Shown one piece after another: positions 16,543 through 24,901 of a DNA stretch of 64,000 nt. The notes under the pieces were generated by a model that made no database searches, was not told the DNA's origin, and was given only the letters and a program-made list of their open reading frames with translations. The stretch's first letter is position 1. Each line of letters opens with the position of its first letter. The stretch covers positions 434,001 through 498,000 of the forward strand of contig JAEWJT010000016.1 of NCBI GenBank assembly GCA_023386345.1. Reading direction: 5' to 3'. Both the position numbers and the translations under genes were made by a program. Origin of the DNA: Bacillota bacterium. Lineage in GTDB: Bacteria; Bacillota; Clostridia; Tissierellales; Sedimentibacteraceae.

Positions 16543-17978
16543 TGGCGAAAAAAAGAAAATCAGTATTAGCAATAATTTTTAGAATATTGCTATCAATAAT
16601 TTTATTTCCATTTAAACTAATTAAAAATTTTTTCGTAGCTATCTCAAAAAGGCTTAAGTTTTCTATTGCTTTTAAAATTTCTGCCTCTTATTTTCTCTTG
16701 TATATTATAATAGTGTTGATAGTTACTGCAACTAGCTCCATAGGATATTTTGTATTTTTATTAAATGATTTCAAAAAGACAAATGTAGATAATGATATTA
16801 AGAAAATAAGTCAAAGCTTAGATAATATAAGCACAATAGATAATGTTTTAAACAATGATGGTATAAAGGATTTAACTATCTATAATTTTGATTATACCAA
16901 TATTTATTCATTTAAAGAGGACAATAAAAAATACACAAATAATATAATTTCAATACTTGAGGAAATTATAAAAAATTCAATATATATTCATTCAAAAGAA
17001 ATTTACGAAAACAATCAAATTTATTTTGTAAATATATATTATAATGTTTCGTCTTTAGTATCGCAAACCTCTTATATTGCAATTTTTATATTTTTATCAA
17101 GTACAGCAGGGATACTGCTGTTTATTCCTATAGTTTCAAAGACGAGTACAAAGCTTATTAAGCCTATAAAAAATATGACGCAGATAGCAAAGACTATAAC
17201 CGTTAGCAATATCAATACAAGATTAGATATCAAAGGTACCCAGGATGAATTAAAGGAGCTTTCCATGACCTTTAATGAAATGATGGATAGAATTGAGAAT
17301 GGCTATAAATCTCAGCAGCAGTTTGTATCTGATGCTTCACATGAGCTAAGAACTCCTATAGCTGTTATGAAAGGCTATGTAAATATGCTGGATAGATGGG
17401 GGAAAAATGACAAGGCAGTTCTTGAAGAAGCTATAACTGCGGTAAAAAATGAAACGGATAATATGCAGGATTTAGTTGAGAAGCTTTTATTTATAGCGAG
17501 AAGTGATAAACAGACTTTGAATTTTACAAAGGAAGATTTTAATATAAGTGAAATATTATTTGAAATTGAAAAAGAAACGTTGATGATAGATAATAAGCAT
17601 GAATTTGAATTCAGATTTATGCAGGATGCGCATGTTTATGCAGACAAGAACTGGATAAAGCAGGCTGTACGAATATTTATTGAAAATGCAATAAAATTTA
17701 CTCCTGAAAAGGGTAAAATTTCTGTGTATGGTTTTTTGAGTGAGGAATTTTATGCTATAAGAATAAAGGATACAGGTATAGGAATTGATAAGAAAGATTT
17801 ACCAAAGATTTTTGATAGACTTTATAGAGCAGAGGAATCAAGAAACAGGCAAATTGGCGGTCATGGACTGGGTTTATCTATTGCAAAAATAATTATTGTT
17901 GGACATAAAGGGAAAATAAAGGTAAAAAGCACTAAGGGGCAGGGAGCTGAATTTACTATACTTCTTCCACATTTATAA
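16542..17978 (+). CDS. Membrane sensor histidine kinase
   Basis: 478 aa. Two membrane helices (about 46-76 and 178-198) flank an extracellular sensor domain of about 100 residues with no recognised fold. HAMP follows (about 200-252), then HisKA with the phosphoacceptor His267 in SDASHELRTP, then HATPase_c with N box (FIENAIKFTP), G1 (DTGIGI), F box (FDRLYRAEESR) and G2 (GGHGLGLSIAK). It autophosphorylates and passes the phosphate to the partner encoded immediately upstream. The long basic N-terminal extension before the first helix, about 45 residues with an amphipathic stretch, is unusual. Confidence 0.95.
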   Translation: MAKKRKSVLAIIFRILLSIILFPFKLIKNFFVAISKRLKFSIAFKISASYFLLYIIIVLIVTATSSIGYFVFLLNDFKKTNVDNDIKKISQSLDNISTIDNVLNNDGIKDLTIYNFDYTNIYSFKEDNKKYTNNIISILEEIIKNSIYIHSKEIYENNQIYFVNIYYNVSSLVSQTSYIAIFIFLSSTAGILLFIPIVSKTSTKLIKPIKNMTQIAKTITVSNINTRLDIKGTQDELKELSMTFNEMMDRIENGYKSQQQFVSDASHELRTPIAVMKGYVNMLDRWGKNDKAVLEEAITAVKNETDNMQDLVEKLLFIARSDKQTLNFTKEDFNISEILFEIEKETLMIDNKHEFEFRFMQDAHVYADKNWIKQAVRIFIENAIKFTPEKGKISVYGFLSEEFYAIRIKDTGIGIDKKDLPKIFDRLYRAEESRNRQIGGHGLGLSIAKIIIVGHKGKIKVKSTKGQGAEFTILLPHL

Positions 17979-18203
17979 TAAATTGTTTTGGTGCTGTAGC
18001 TGCATTTTAAAATCAGCCAAATAATAACATCATTACAAACTAAAATTAATCTACAGAAACACGTACAAAAAACACGTATAAGCGACAAAACTTGTCAAAA
18101 AAAGATAAAGAAAATATCTTGCGTCTGTATTATAATTAGTATAAGATATTACTATTAGCTCGTGTAGCGAGACTATATTTATAATAGGGGGATGGATTGA
18201 TAA

Positions 18204-18509
18204 GTGGATATTTTGTATAATGAAAATGGACAAAACTTAACTGTAAAGCTTAAAGGGGAATTGGACCATCATTTTGCGACTGAGTCTAGGGGCAAAATAG
18301 ATGAAAGGCTTAATAGTGGACAAGTTAAAAACTTAACCTTCGATATGGAAAAGCTTGATTTCATTGATAGTTCAGCTATTGGATTTATAATTGGAAGATA
18401 TAAAATTGTAAAAAAGAATGATGGAAAATTAGAAATTATTAACGCTTCTCATAAAATTAGAAGAATTCTTGATATGAGCGGTGTTGGAAAAATAATAAAT
18501 ATAAAATAG
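18204..18509 (+). CDS. spoIIAA: Anti-sigma-F factor antagonist SpoIIAA
   Basis: 101 aa, GTG start 11 nt behind GGGGGA. The STAS fold shows ELDHHFA near residue 20 and FIDSSAIGFIIGRYK, where Ser57 matches the serine phosphorylated by SpoIIAB in Bacillus. In the forespore the unphosphorylated form releases sigma-F from SpoIIAB. spoIIAB follows after a 9-nt gap. SpoIIE, the activating phosphatase, is not in the window. Confidence 0.93.
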   Translation: MDILYNENGQNLTVKLKGELDHHFATESRGKIDERLNSGQVKNLTFDMEKLDFIDSSAIGFIIGRYKIVKKNDGKLEIINASHKIRRILDMSGVGKIINIK

Positions 18510-18518
18510 GGGGATACG

Positions 18519-18968
18519 ATGCAAAATAATTATGTATATATAAAAATTCCAAGCTTATCTACAAACGAATCCTTTGCAAGAAGTGCTGTTGCCGCGTTTT
18601 GTGCAAGTCTTAATCCGACTATCGAGGAAATTTCAGATATTAAGACTGCTGTTTCAGAGGCTGTAACCAATGCAATTATTCACGGCTACGATAATAAGCT
18701 TGGCGATATAGTTATAGAATGCAGAATAAAGGGACAAGTTGTTGAAATAATAATAGAGGATTTTGGATGTGGTATACCAAATGTGGAAAAAGCAAGAGAA
18801 CCCTTATTCACATCAAAGCCAGAGCTTGAGCGTTCAGGGATGGGCTTTACAGTAATGGAGAGTTTTATGGACGAGCTTGTTGTTTTATCTGAAAGGGATA
18901 TAGGAACAAAGATAATTTTAAGAAAGAAAATAAGCAATAATTCTGAAAAGATGTATAATAAACTATAA
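18519..18968 (+). CDS. spoIIAB: Anti-sigma-F factor / serine kinase SpoIIAB
   Basis: 149 aa, ATG behind GGGGGA. The GHKL ATPase motifs are present (SEAVTNAIIHGY as N box, EDFGCGI as G1, RSGMGFTVMESFMD as G2) together with PLFTSKPELERSG, diagnostic of SpoIIAB rather than RsbW. It binds and inhibits sigma-F and phosphorylates SpoIIAA. In most spore formers sigF follows directly as the third gene. Here a terminator hairpin begins two bases after the stop and the next gene is spoVAE on the other strand. Confidence 0.95.
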   Translation: MQNNYVYIKIPSLSTNESFARSAVAAFCASLNPTIEEISDIKTAVSEAVTNAIIHGYDNKLGDIVIECRIKGQVVEIIIEDFGCGIPNVEKAREPLFTSKPELERSGMGFTVMESFMDELVVLSERDIGTKIILRKKISNNSEKMYNKL

Positions 18969-18970
18969 AT

Positions 18971-19004
18971 AAAAGGTATTTCTTAAGAAATACCTTTTAT
19001 TTTA
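18971..19004. terminator. Palindromic bidirectional terminator between spoIIAB and spoVAE
   Basis: A 28-bp perfect palindrome (AAAAGGTATTTCTT and its complement) has T-rich and A-rich flanks. It closes the spoIIA transcript exactly where sigF normally begins. Confidence 0.88.
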
Positions 19005-19355
19005 CTTGGCTTTTGCATCAAAAACTAATGAAACTATATATCCGAAAACTAATGCTGCTCCTACTCCGGCAGCAGTTTGTTTAATTCCTCCGCTTAAAAT
19101 TCCTAAGAGACCACTTTTAGCAGTTTCTTCTACTGCTCCCTTAGCAAGAGTATAGCCAAAGCCTGGGAGTGTCACCGTCGCTCCCGAATAGCCAAATTCT
19201 ATTATTTTTTCATATATCCCAAGATATCCTAGTATTACACCCGATACCACAAATGTTACAAGTATGTAAGCTGGATTAACCTTTTTTATATCCATTATCA
19301 ACTGCCCTATAACACATATCAATCCGCCTACAATAAAGCTCATTAAATAATTCAT
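19002..19355 (-). CDS. spoVAE: Stage V sporulation protein AE (SpoVAEb type)
   Basis: 117 aa, ATG 5-6 nt behind GAGGAAGGA. Four hydrophobic segments carry the SpoVAE signatures GGLICVIGQ, GFGYTLAKGA and KSGLLGILSGG. With SpoVAC and SpoVAD it belongs to the inner-forespore-membrane system that imports dipicolinic acid during sporulation and releases it in germination. It is the last gene of the minus-strand operon, 35 nt after spoVAD. Confidence 0.93.
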   Translation of the reverse strand: MNYLMSFIVGGLICVIGQLIMDIKKVNPAYILVTFVVSGVILGYLGIYEKIIEFGYSGATVTLPGFGYTLAKGAVEETAKSGLLGILSGGIKQTAAGVGAALVFGYIVSLVFDAKAK

Positions 19356-19390
19356 ATTAGTTCCTTCCTCAACATCAATAAATCTCGCGT

Positions 19391-20401
19391 TTAATTAGAT
19401 ATGCCAATAGAATGAGCTATCCCTGGGACACTTTCACCTTGTAACGAAACAGTAGGCGAGTGTAAGGCACCAGTAGCGGTAAAAAGCAAGGTATTAATCT
19501 CTTTTTTTATAAGCTTTTTGTATAAAAATGAGCCAAATACTACTGCTGAACAGCCACAGCCACTTCCGCCTGCATGAACATCTTGGCTTTCTAAGTCAAA
19601 TATTATTGTTCCACAATCATCATATTTTTTTTCTATATTTATATTTTCATCCTTCAATAGCTTTAATGCTATTTGTTTACCTATTGTTCCCAAGTCTCCT
19701 GAGACAATTAAGTCATAATCTATATCAGAATTTGTATCTGTAATATTTTGCTTAACTGTATCTGCAAAAGCAGGTGCCATTGCAGCTCCCATATTGTTTG
19801 CATCTGTTACACCTAAATCAACTATTTTACCAAATGTAACATTTTTAATCTTAGGATAATCTCCGTTGTTATTTTCATTTGAGAGCCATACTGCTCCTGA
19901 GCCTGTAACTGTCCATTGAGCGCTCATATGTCTTTGTCCTCCAGACTCTAAAGGACTTCTGTATTGACGTTCTGCACAGCAAAAATGACTTGAAGTTACA
20001 CATACTACATTGGAAGCAAAGCCTCCGTCTATCAGTAAAGCCCCAACACCCATGCTAAGAGCCATTGTAGAGCAAGCTCCGTATAATCCAATAAATGGAA
20101 TTTCTAAGCTCCTTGCAGCAAATGATGAGGATACTATTTGATTTAATAAATCTCCTGCAAGCATTACATCTATATCTGATTTTTTTAGATTATTTTTTTT
20201 AATTAAATTTTCTACTGCATATTGCTGCATTTTAGCTTCGCATTTTTCCCAAGTCTTTTCACCCCAAATGCTGTCACTCAAAATAAAATCAATATCCTTG
20301 GCTAAAGGACCTTCACTTTCCTTTGTTCCAGCTAAGGTGTATACATCTCGTATATAGACGTCATTAGCCATTTTAAAAGTCTGCTTACCTATTTTTTTCA
20401 C
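19391..20401 (-). CDS. spoVAD: Stage V sporulation protein AD
   Basis: 336 aa, GTG start 5 nt behind GGAGG. It has a thiolase/ketosynthase-like fold with GACSTMALSMGVGALLIDGGFA (in segments), SSHFCCAERQYRSPLE and GCGCSAVVFGS. SpoVAD lacks thiolase chemistry and binds dipicolinic acid for the SpoVA channel. Length is the family norm. It lies between spoVAC and spoVAE with a 9-nt gap to spoVAC. Confidence 0.95.
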   Translation of the reverse strand: MKKIGKQTFKMANDVYIRDVYTLAGTKESEGPLAKDIDFILSDSIWGEKTWEKCEAKMQQYAVENLIKKNNLKKSDIDVMLAGDLLNQIVSSSFAARSLEIPFIGLYGACSTMALSMGVGALLIDGGFASNVVCVTSSHFCCAERQYRSPLESGGQRHMSAQWTVTGSGAVWLSNENNNGDYPKIKNVTFGKIVDLGVTDANNMGAAMAPAFADTVKQNITDTNSDIDYDLIVSGDLGTIGKQIALKLLKDENINIEKKYDDCGTIIFDLESQDVHAGGSGCGCSAVVFGSFLYKKLIKKEINTLLFTATGALHSPTVSLQGESVPGIAHSIGISN

Positions 20402-20410
20402 AAATTCCTC

Positions 20411-20860
20411 CTAAGCCCCAAACATATCTATTAAGTAGCTAATCAAGCCAACAAGCATTGAGCTACTATAACCAAATAGCAAAACAGGTCCTGCAAGTGT
20501 AAATATCTTAGAAGCAGAACCTAAAATATAGCCTTCTCTTTTAAATTCCAAGGTTGGAGCAACTACTGAATTTGCAAATCCTGTTATAGGAACTATCATA
20601 CCTGCTCCACCGTATTTTCCAAGTTTATCATAAACACCTATGCCTGTTAAAAGAGCTGTTAATGCTATTAATATAACTAAAGTCATGGCACCTGCATCAT
20701 CAGCTTTAAAAGAAAAATTCATCAATATATTTTTGATTAACTCTCCAAAGGTGCAAATCGCTCCACCAAAAATAAATGCTAGAACACAATTTTTAAATAT
20801 TTTATTTTTGGGTGTATACTCGTCAACAAGTTTTTTATAAGTTTCTTTTGTCTGCTTCAT
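20411..20860 (-). CDS. spoVAC: Stage V sporulation protein AC
   Basis: 149 aa, multi-spanning membrane protein with YKKLVDEYTPK at the start and the family signatures FIFGGAICTFGEL and GMIVPITGFANSVVAPTLEF (in segments). Bacillus SpoVAC behaves as a mechanosensitive channel for dipicolinic acid release. It has no clear Shine-Dalgarno sequence. Its ATG overlaps the TGA of an upstream 39-codon ORF (ATGA), which suggests translational coupling. Confidence 0.94.
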   Translation of the reverse strand: MKQTKETYKKLVDEYTPKNKIFKNCVLAFIFGGAICTFGELIKNILMNFSFKADDAGAMTLVILIALTALLTGIGVYDKLGKYGGAGMIVPITGFANSVVAPTLEFKREGYILGSASKIFTLAGPVLLFGYSSSMLVGLISYLIDMFGA

Positions 20861-20976
20861 AACAACACCGCATTTTCAGGCATCTTTTTTATTGATTTAT
20901 CAATTGTATTAGTAATAGTGAAGTATGATATACACACAATTGATACTAATACAAGAAAAAATAATATTTTTTTCAT
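20857..20976 (-). CDS. Small membrane protein (39 aa) coupled to spoVAC
   Basis: ATG at 20976 has GGAGG 7 nt upstream. The product starts MKKILFFLVLVSIVCISYF, one hydrophobic segment after two lysines, followed by a polar tail (TNTIDKSIKKMPEN). Its stop overlaps the spoVAC start codon as ATGA, and spoVAC has no obvious ribosome binding site of its own. I do not recognise the family. It could be a genuine spore-membrane miniprotein or mainly a leader that drives spoVAC translation. Confidence 0.7.
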   Translation of the reverse strand: MKKILFFLVLVSIVCISYFTITNTIDKSIKKMPENAVLL

Positions 20977-21002
20977 TATTACCTCCAATATGAATAATTA
21001 GT

Positions 21003-21023
21003 GAAGAATCATACTGATTCTTC
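21003..21023. repeat. Perfect inverted repeat upstream of the spoVA operon
   Basis: GAAGAATCA, TAC and TGATTCTTC give 9-bp arms with a 3-nt centre, 27 bp upstream of the 39-codon ORF. It could be a regulator site or an RNA hairpin in the leader. No convincing sigma-G promoter was placed next to it. Confidence 0.55.
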
Positions 21024-21171
21024 TATAGAGTGAAAATTTTTTCTATTTGCTGAGCAAATGTTTTTTATTAACTATTTCACCATATTGACATTATTATTTG
21101 TCGTTTTTTATTAAAAATGTATTTATACCATAAAACTTTTATAAAAAGTAATGGAAGTATTCCAAAAAAAT

Positions 21172-21201
21172 AAAAAAACAGGGGATTTTCCCCTGTTTTT
21201 A
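21172..21201 (-). terminator. Intrinsic terminator of the penicillin-binding protein gene
   Basis: AAAACAGGGGA and TCCCCTGTTTT flank a TTT loop, 7 nt past the stop on the minus strand, with T-runs both ways. Confidence 0.9.
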
Positions 21202-21207
21202 GATATT

Positions 21208-24200
21208 TTAATCGTTTGTGATTAGACCAGAATCATCTGGCTTATCAGGACTTTCAATTACTGAGTCGCCTGGATTGTTTGAACCATCTGTATTGTCAGA
21301 ATTGCCATCATTGTTTCCATCCTCAGGATTTGGTACATTTCCGGGATTTCCGCCATTATTTCTTATATCTTTATACCACTTTTCATAAGTGTGGAATGTA
21401 CAAACATCTGAAGGTACTCGATATTCGTAATCCTCTGGCAACATTCTCTTGAAATTTAACTGTTCTAAAGTAAAACCATTAACTGTTAAAATTTCAATAG
21501 TGTTAGAATTTGTTACATTTATAGTCACAGAGCCTGCATATAAAGCCTTAATTTGTTCAGGAACCATACCAGCTGCGATATCTAGTTTTATTTGCTTGTA
21601 AAGTTTAACTGCTTCTAGTAGAGCTGGGTAGTTTTCGTCCTTGACATCAGGGTACAAATCAGCATCAAACGGAGCTTCACCATTCATTACTAAAACTCTT
21701 TCCATAACGTCCTTATCAGGGCAAAACTGTGATCTTAGGAGCAAGGTATCCTTACAAATCGTCATTTTTACGTGGCTTGTGCAGCTCTCCTTAGGCTCAG
21801 TTCCTTTTATGAAATATTCTTCTCTTACTTGACTGCCACGAACATCTAAAGCGCAAAGCTCTGTTGCCAGTTTACCTGATTGCTTACAAACTTGAACCTT
21901 ACTTACATTGTTTGAAATATCAAATTTTGCTGGCTCAAGTCCTTGATGTATTGACGTCATAAATGCACCCAGAAGTCTTGCTGTAGCTGAACTTGTCTCT
22001 GAGAGTTTAGTCGTAGGATTGTCATTGCCAACCCAAACGCCACCAACATAATAAGGTGAAAATCCTATACACCAAAAGTCTCCGTTATCCTGTGTTGTTC
22101 CAGTTTTAGCTGCCATTTCTATATTTACATCTTTAATTTTGATAGCAGCAGGTCCTGCAAGACCATCAGAGCTGACAACACTGCTTCTTAGTATATCCTT
22201 TAGTATAAATGCTACTTCAGGAGTAACAGCAACTTGTTTTTTAGGTATCTTTTCTAATATTAATTTTCCCTTGCTATCTTCAACCTTTGTATAGCATATT
22301 GGCTCTACATAAACTCCATCATTTGCTATAGTTCCATAAGCAGCTGTCATAACAAGAGGAGAAAAGCCTTTTGAAAATGCTCCCAATGCAAATGCTGCTG
22401 GAATCATATCATTCACTTTACGATTTTCCCCAGGAGTAACAAATGTGTCATTAGCGGGATTTTCCAAATCTACCATACCCATCTTAGCCATATATTCAAC
22501 CAATGTATCAGCTCCCAGTTGATTAAATATCATTACAGGAACAGTATTCAATGATTGCTGTATAGCATATCTTAAACTTACAACGCCCTTATATTTGAAA
22601 GCACGGCCAGAAGATTGCTCATACCAGTTCTTAGGCCAACGCTGGCCATCTTCAAGGTACATAGGTAAATCATCAAAAACTGAAGCGGCAGTATAACCAC
22701 GGTCAAGAGCAGCCATATATACACTAAGAGGCTTTATCGTCGAACCTGGTTGTCTTGCTGCATCAACAGCTCTGTTGAAGGTTTTATTGCCAACTATATC
22801 TCTTCCACCAAAAATTGCTTTAATATGTCCTGTTCTATAATCCATTATAACAGTAGCTGATTGAGGCTGAACTATGCCTCTTTCATCATAGTTATAATAA
22901 TCGTTGCTTATAGTCATAACATCATCAGCAACAATTTTATAAAAATTAGGATTTTTATCTAAAAATTCTTTAAATATTTTTATGGTTCCTGTATTTCCCT
23001 TTTGATCTACTACTTCATAAACCTTTCCAATGTTTAATCCACCTACGTTGTGAGTTGCCATTTGATTTTTTTCGTCTATAGTGTAGTAATCAACAATGTC
23101 TATTACAGATGAATATATATTTAATTTATTTGTTTTTATAACTAAGTCGCCCTTTTCATCAATCGAATACTCATTAGGTGATAAATACAGCATATTTTCA
23201 GCATTAAATATATTATCGTGCTGGAAGTACAAAACTTGACCTGTGCTATTCAGCACATTTTTATATTTATCAAGTGTTCCTAAGGATTTTTCGCCAACCC
23301 ATCTAAAATTAGTCCAGTCTTGAGCTATAGGCTTATTTGTAGGCATTTTATTGTTTAAGAAGATTTCTCCAAAGTTTTCGTATTGAGCTTCAATAGTTTT
23401 TTGAATATTTACATCCATAGTAGTATATATGCTTAAACCACCATTGACTAGATATTTTTCAGCTTCTTCATAGGTCATTTCACGATCTGCCATTAAATCC
23501 TTAATGACTTCTTCTTTGACATAATCAGCAAAATTGTTAGATGTTACACCCTCTATTTTGCTCTCGCCAGGGTTTAATGCTGCTTTTATATCTTCTTTAA
23601 GAGCTGCATCATATTCTTCTTTTGATATTTTTCCTTGTTCAAGCATAAATTTTAGAACAAGTTTTTGTCTTTCAACAGACTCTGGATTAAATACACAAGC
23701 GTATTTTACTGATCCTACATAAATATATCCTACTATATCTTCTTCAGCTATGCCATCCAAATCATCCATACCTATTCTTTTGTATGGAGTATAGAGAGCT
23801 GTACTTTTAGGAGTTCCAGCTATAAGTGCTGATTCAGCTATGGTCAATTCGCTTACATCTTTTGAAAAATATGCGTATGCAGCAGCTTGAACACCATGTA
23901 TACTTGGTCCAAGAGGTATTGTGTTAAGATAATTTTCTAATATCTGATCCTTTATTAACACTCTTTCCATTTGTATGGCAAGATAAGCTTCTTTTATTTT
24001 TCTCTCAAGTTTTTTTCCTTTATCATCAGAAAAATAAAGATTTTTAACAAGCTGTTGAGTTATTGTGCTTGCGCCTCTGCCTTTTAAATCTCCAGAGGTT
24101 ATATTGCTATAAACAGCAGCCATTAGACCTTGAATATCTATACCAAAATGCTTTATAAATCGTTTATCTTCAACAGCTATAAATGCTTCTTGCAAATGCT

Positions 24201-24516
24201 TTGGCATCTTGCTTAATTCAACTATTTCACGATTTTCATTCGGATCTTGAATTTTTTCTATCATATTTCCATTTTGATCTAGTATAACTGAGTTCTGAGT
24301 TAGTGTTCCAAGTACATTTGTCGGGTCAATCTTAGGTGCGTCCGCTATAACATCAAGGACTATTTTTCCAACTATAAGACCACCAATTACGATAGCTACT
24401 AGTACAATTAGAAATAATATTCTAAAAATTTTAATTTTCTTTTTTCTTCTTTTTTTCTTTTTAACTGTAGTGTTCTGAGTATTATTTGTATTTTTTTGAT
24501 TATTCTCATTGGTCAT
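21208..24516 (-). CDS. Class A penicillin-binding protein (PBP1A type)
   Basis: I use ATG 24516 (1102 aa): AAAGGA lies 12 nt upstream, a little far, while the GTG at 24567 has no site. A Lys-rich cytosolic tail and one membrane helix (about 30-58) precede a GT51 glycosyltransferase (EDKRFIKHFG with catalytic Glu, RGASTITQQLVKN, RKIKEAYLAIQ). The transpeptidase has SxxK in GSTIKPLS, SxN in QSLNTVP and KTG in AAKTGTTQD. Between the two lies a large insert with an extra beta-rich region, and the C terminus is Asn/Gly/Asp-rich. It polymerises and cross-links peptidoglycan outside the membrane. Confidence 0.93.
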   Translation of the reverse strand: MTNENNQKNTNNTQNTTVKKKKRRKKKIKIFRILFLIVLVAIVIGGLIVGKIVLDVIADAPKIDPTNVLGTLTQNSVILDQNGNMIEKIQDPNENREIVELSKMPKHLQEAFIAVEDKRFIKHFGIDIQGLMAAVYSNITSGDLKGRGASTITQQLVKNLYFSDDKGKKLERKIKEAYLAIQMERVLIKDQILENYLNTIPLGPSIHGVQAAAYAYFSKDVSELTIAESALIAGTPKSTALYTPYKRIGMDDLDGIAEEDIVGYIYVGSVKYACVFNPESVERQKLVLKFMLEQGKISKEEYDAALKEDIKAALNPGESKIEGVTSNNFADYVKEEVIKDLMADREMTYEEAEKYLVNGGLSIYTTMDVNIQKTIEAQYENFGEIFLNNKMPTNKPIAQDWTNFRWVGEKSLGTLDKYKNVLNSTGQVLYFQHDNIFNAENMLYLSPNEYSIDEKGDLVIKTNKLNIYSSVIDIVDYYTIDEKNQMATHNVGGLNIGKVYEVVDQKGNTGTIKIFKEFLDKNPNFYKIVADDVMTISNDYYNYDERGIVQPQSATVIMDYRTGHIKAIFGGRDIVGNKTFNRAVDAARQPGSTIKPLSVYMAALDRGYTAASVFDDLPMYLEDGQRWPKNWYEQSSGRAFKYKGVVSLRYAIQQSLNTVPVMIFNQLGADTLVEYMAKMGMVDLENPANDTFVTPGENRKVNDMIPAAFALGAFSKGFSPLVMTAAYGTIANDGVYVEPICYTKVEDSKGKLILEKIPKKQVAVTPEVAFILKDILRSSVVSSDGLAGPAAIKIKDVNIEMAAKTGTTQDNGDFWCIGFSPYYVGGVWVGNDNPTTKLSETSSATARLLGAFMTSIHQGLEPAKFDISNNVSKVQVCKQSGKLATELCALDVRGSQVREEYFIKGTEPKESCTSHVKMTICKDTLLLRSQFCPDKDVMERVLVMNGEAPFDADLYPDVKDENYPALLEAVKLYKQIKLDIAAGMVPEQIKALYAGSVTINVTNSNTIEILTVNGFTLEQLNFKRMLPEDYEYRVPSDVCTFHTYEKWYKDIRNNGGNPGNVPNPEDGNNDGNSDNTDGSNNPGDSVIESPDKPDDSGLITND

Positions 24517-24771
24517 AATAACACACATTCCTTTCTTTTTAAAAAAGTGCTTTGCAATAAAATGCACTAATTTTAAATGCTTTTAGTCTTAAGAAAGTTT
24601 AAGACAATAAATATTATATCACATGTGTTTTAATATTGCAATTAGCAATAAATCCTTAAATTTCAAGCGATAGAAATTATATTAAATAATTTTAAATATT
24701 TTGAATAATTTTTATTATAAAAGCTAATTGTAAAAAATTGTTTTTCACTGTTTTATATTTCCCTGTTTTGT
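24517..24771. other. Divergent intergenic region, PBP side
   Basis: AT-rich spacer between the PBP gene and the hflX hairpin. Nothing beyond the PBP ribosome binding site and short A/T tracts is recognisable; the PBP promoter was not placed. Confidence 0.5.
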
Positions 24772-24821
24772 GATATAATATCCATAGTTTTAAGCAAAGC
24801 TAAAACTATGGATATTATATC
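24772..24821. repeat. Long near-perfect inverted repeat carrying two opposed TATAAT boxes
   Basis: Two 21-bp arms (left starts GATATAATATCC, right ends GGATATTATATC) are perfect complements around a short AGCAAAGC centre. Each arm holds a TATAAT, on the plus strand at 24774-24779 and on the minus strand at 24814-24819, pointing towards each other. A 12-nt piece of it (ATAGTTTTAAGC) recurs around 24857. It lies between the PBP gene and hflX. Confidence 0.8.
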
Positions 24822-24827
24822 AAATGG

Positions 24828-24887
24828 CTCGCATAGCGATACGATGTAATTATTTTATAGTTTTAAGCGGAGTCTTGTCAATGCGAG
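24828..24887 (+). promoter_or_regulatory. Possible structured leader of hflX
   Basis: CTCGCAT (24828-24834) and ATGCGAG (24881-24887) can close a stem just ahead of the hflX ribosome binding site (24892-24896). It could be a leader or attenuator; this is inference from pairing only. Confidence 0.35.
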
Positions 24888-24901
24888 ACATGGAGGTATT
24901 T

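Noticed and set aside
18100..18185. Promoter candidates for spoIIAA (TTGCGT with TATAAG)
   Set aside because: The spacer is only 15 nt and no sigma-H-type site was clear, so no promoter was annotated.
20977..21080. Possible sigma-G promoter (GTATG with CATATTG 17 nt later) before the spoVA operon
   Set aside because: The -10 candidate would overlap the ribosome binding site, leaving no room for a 5' leader.
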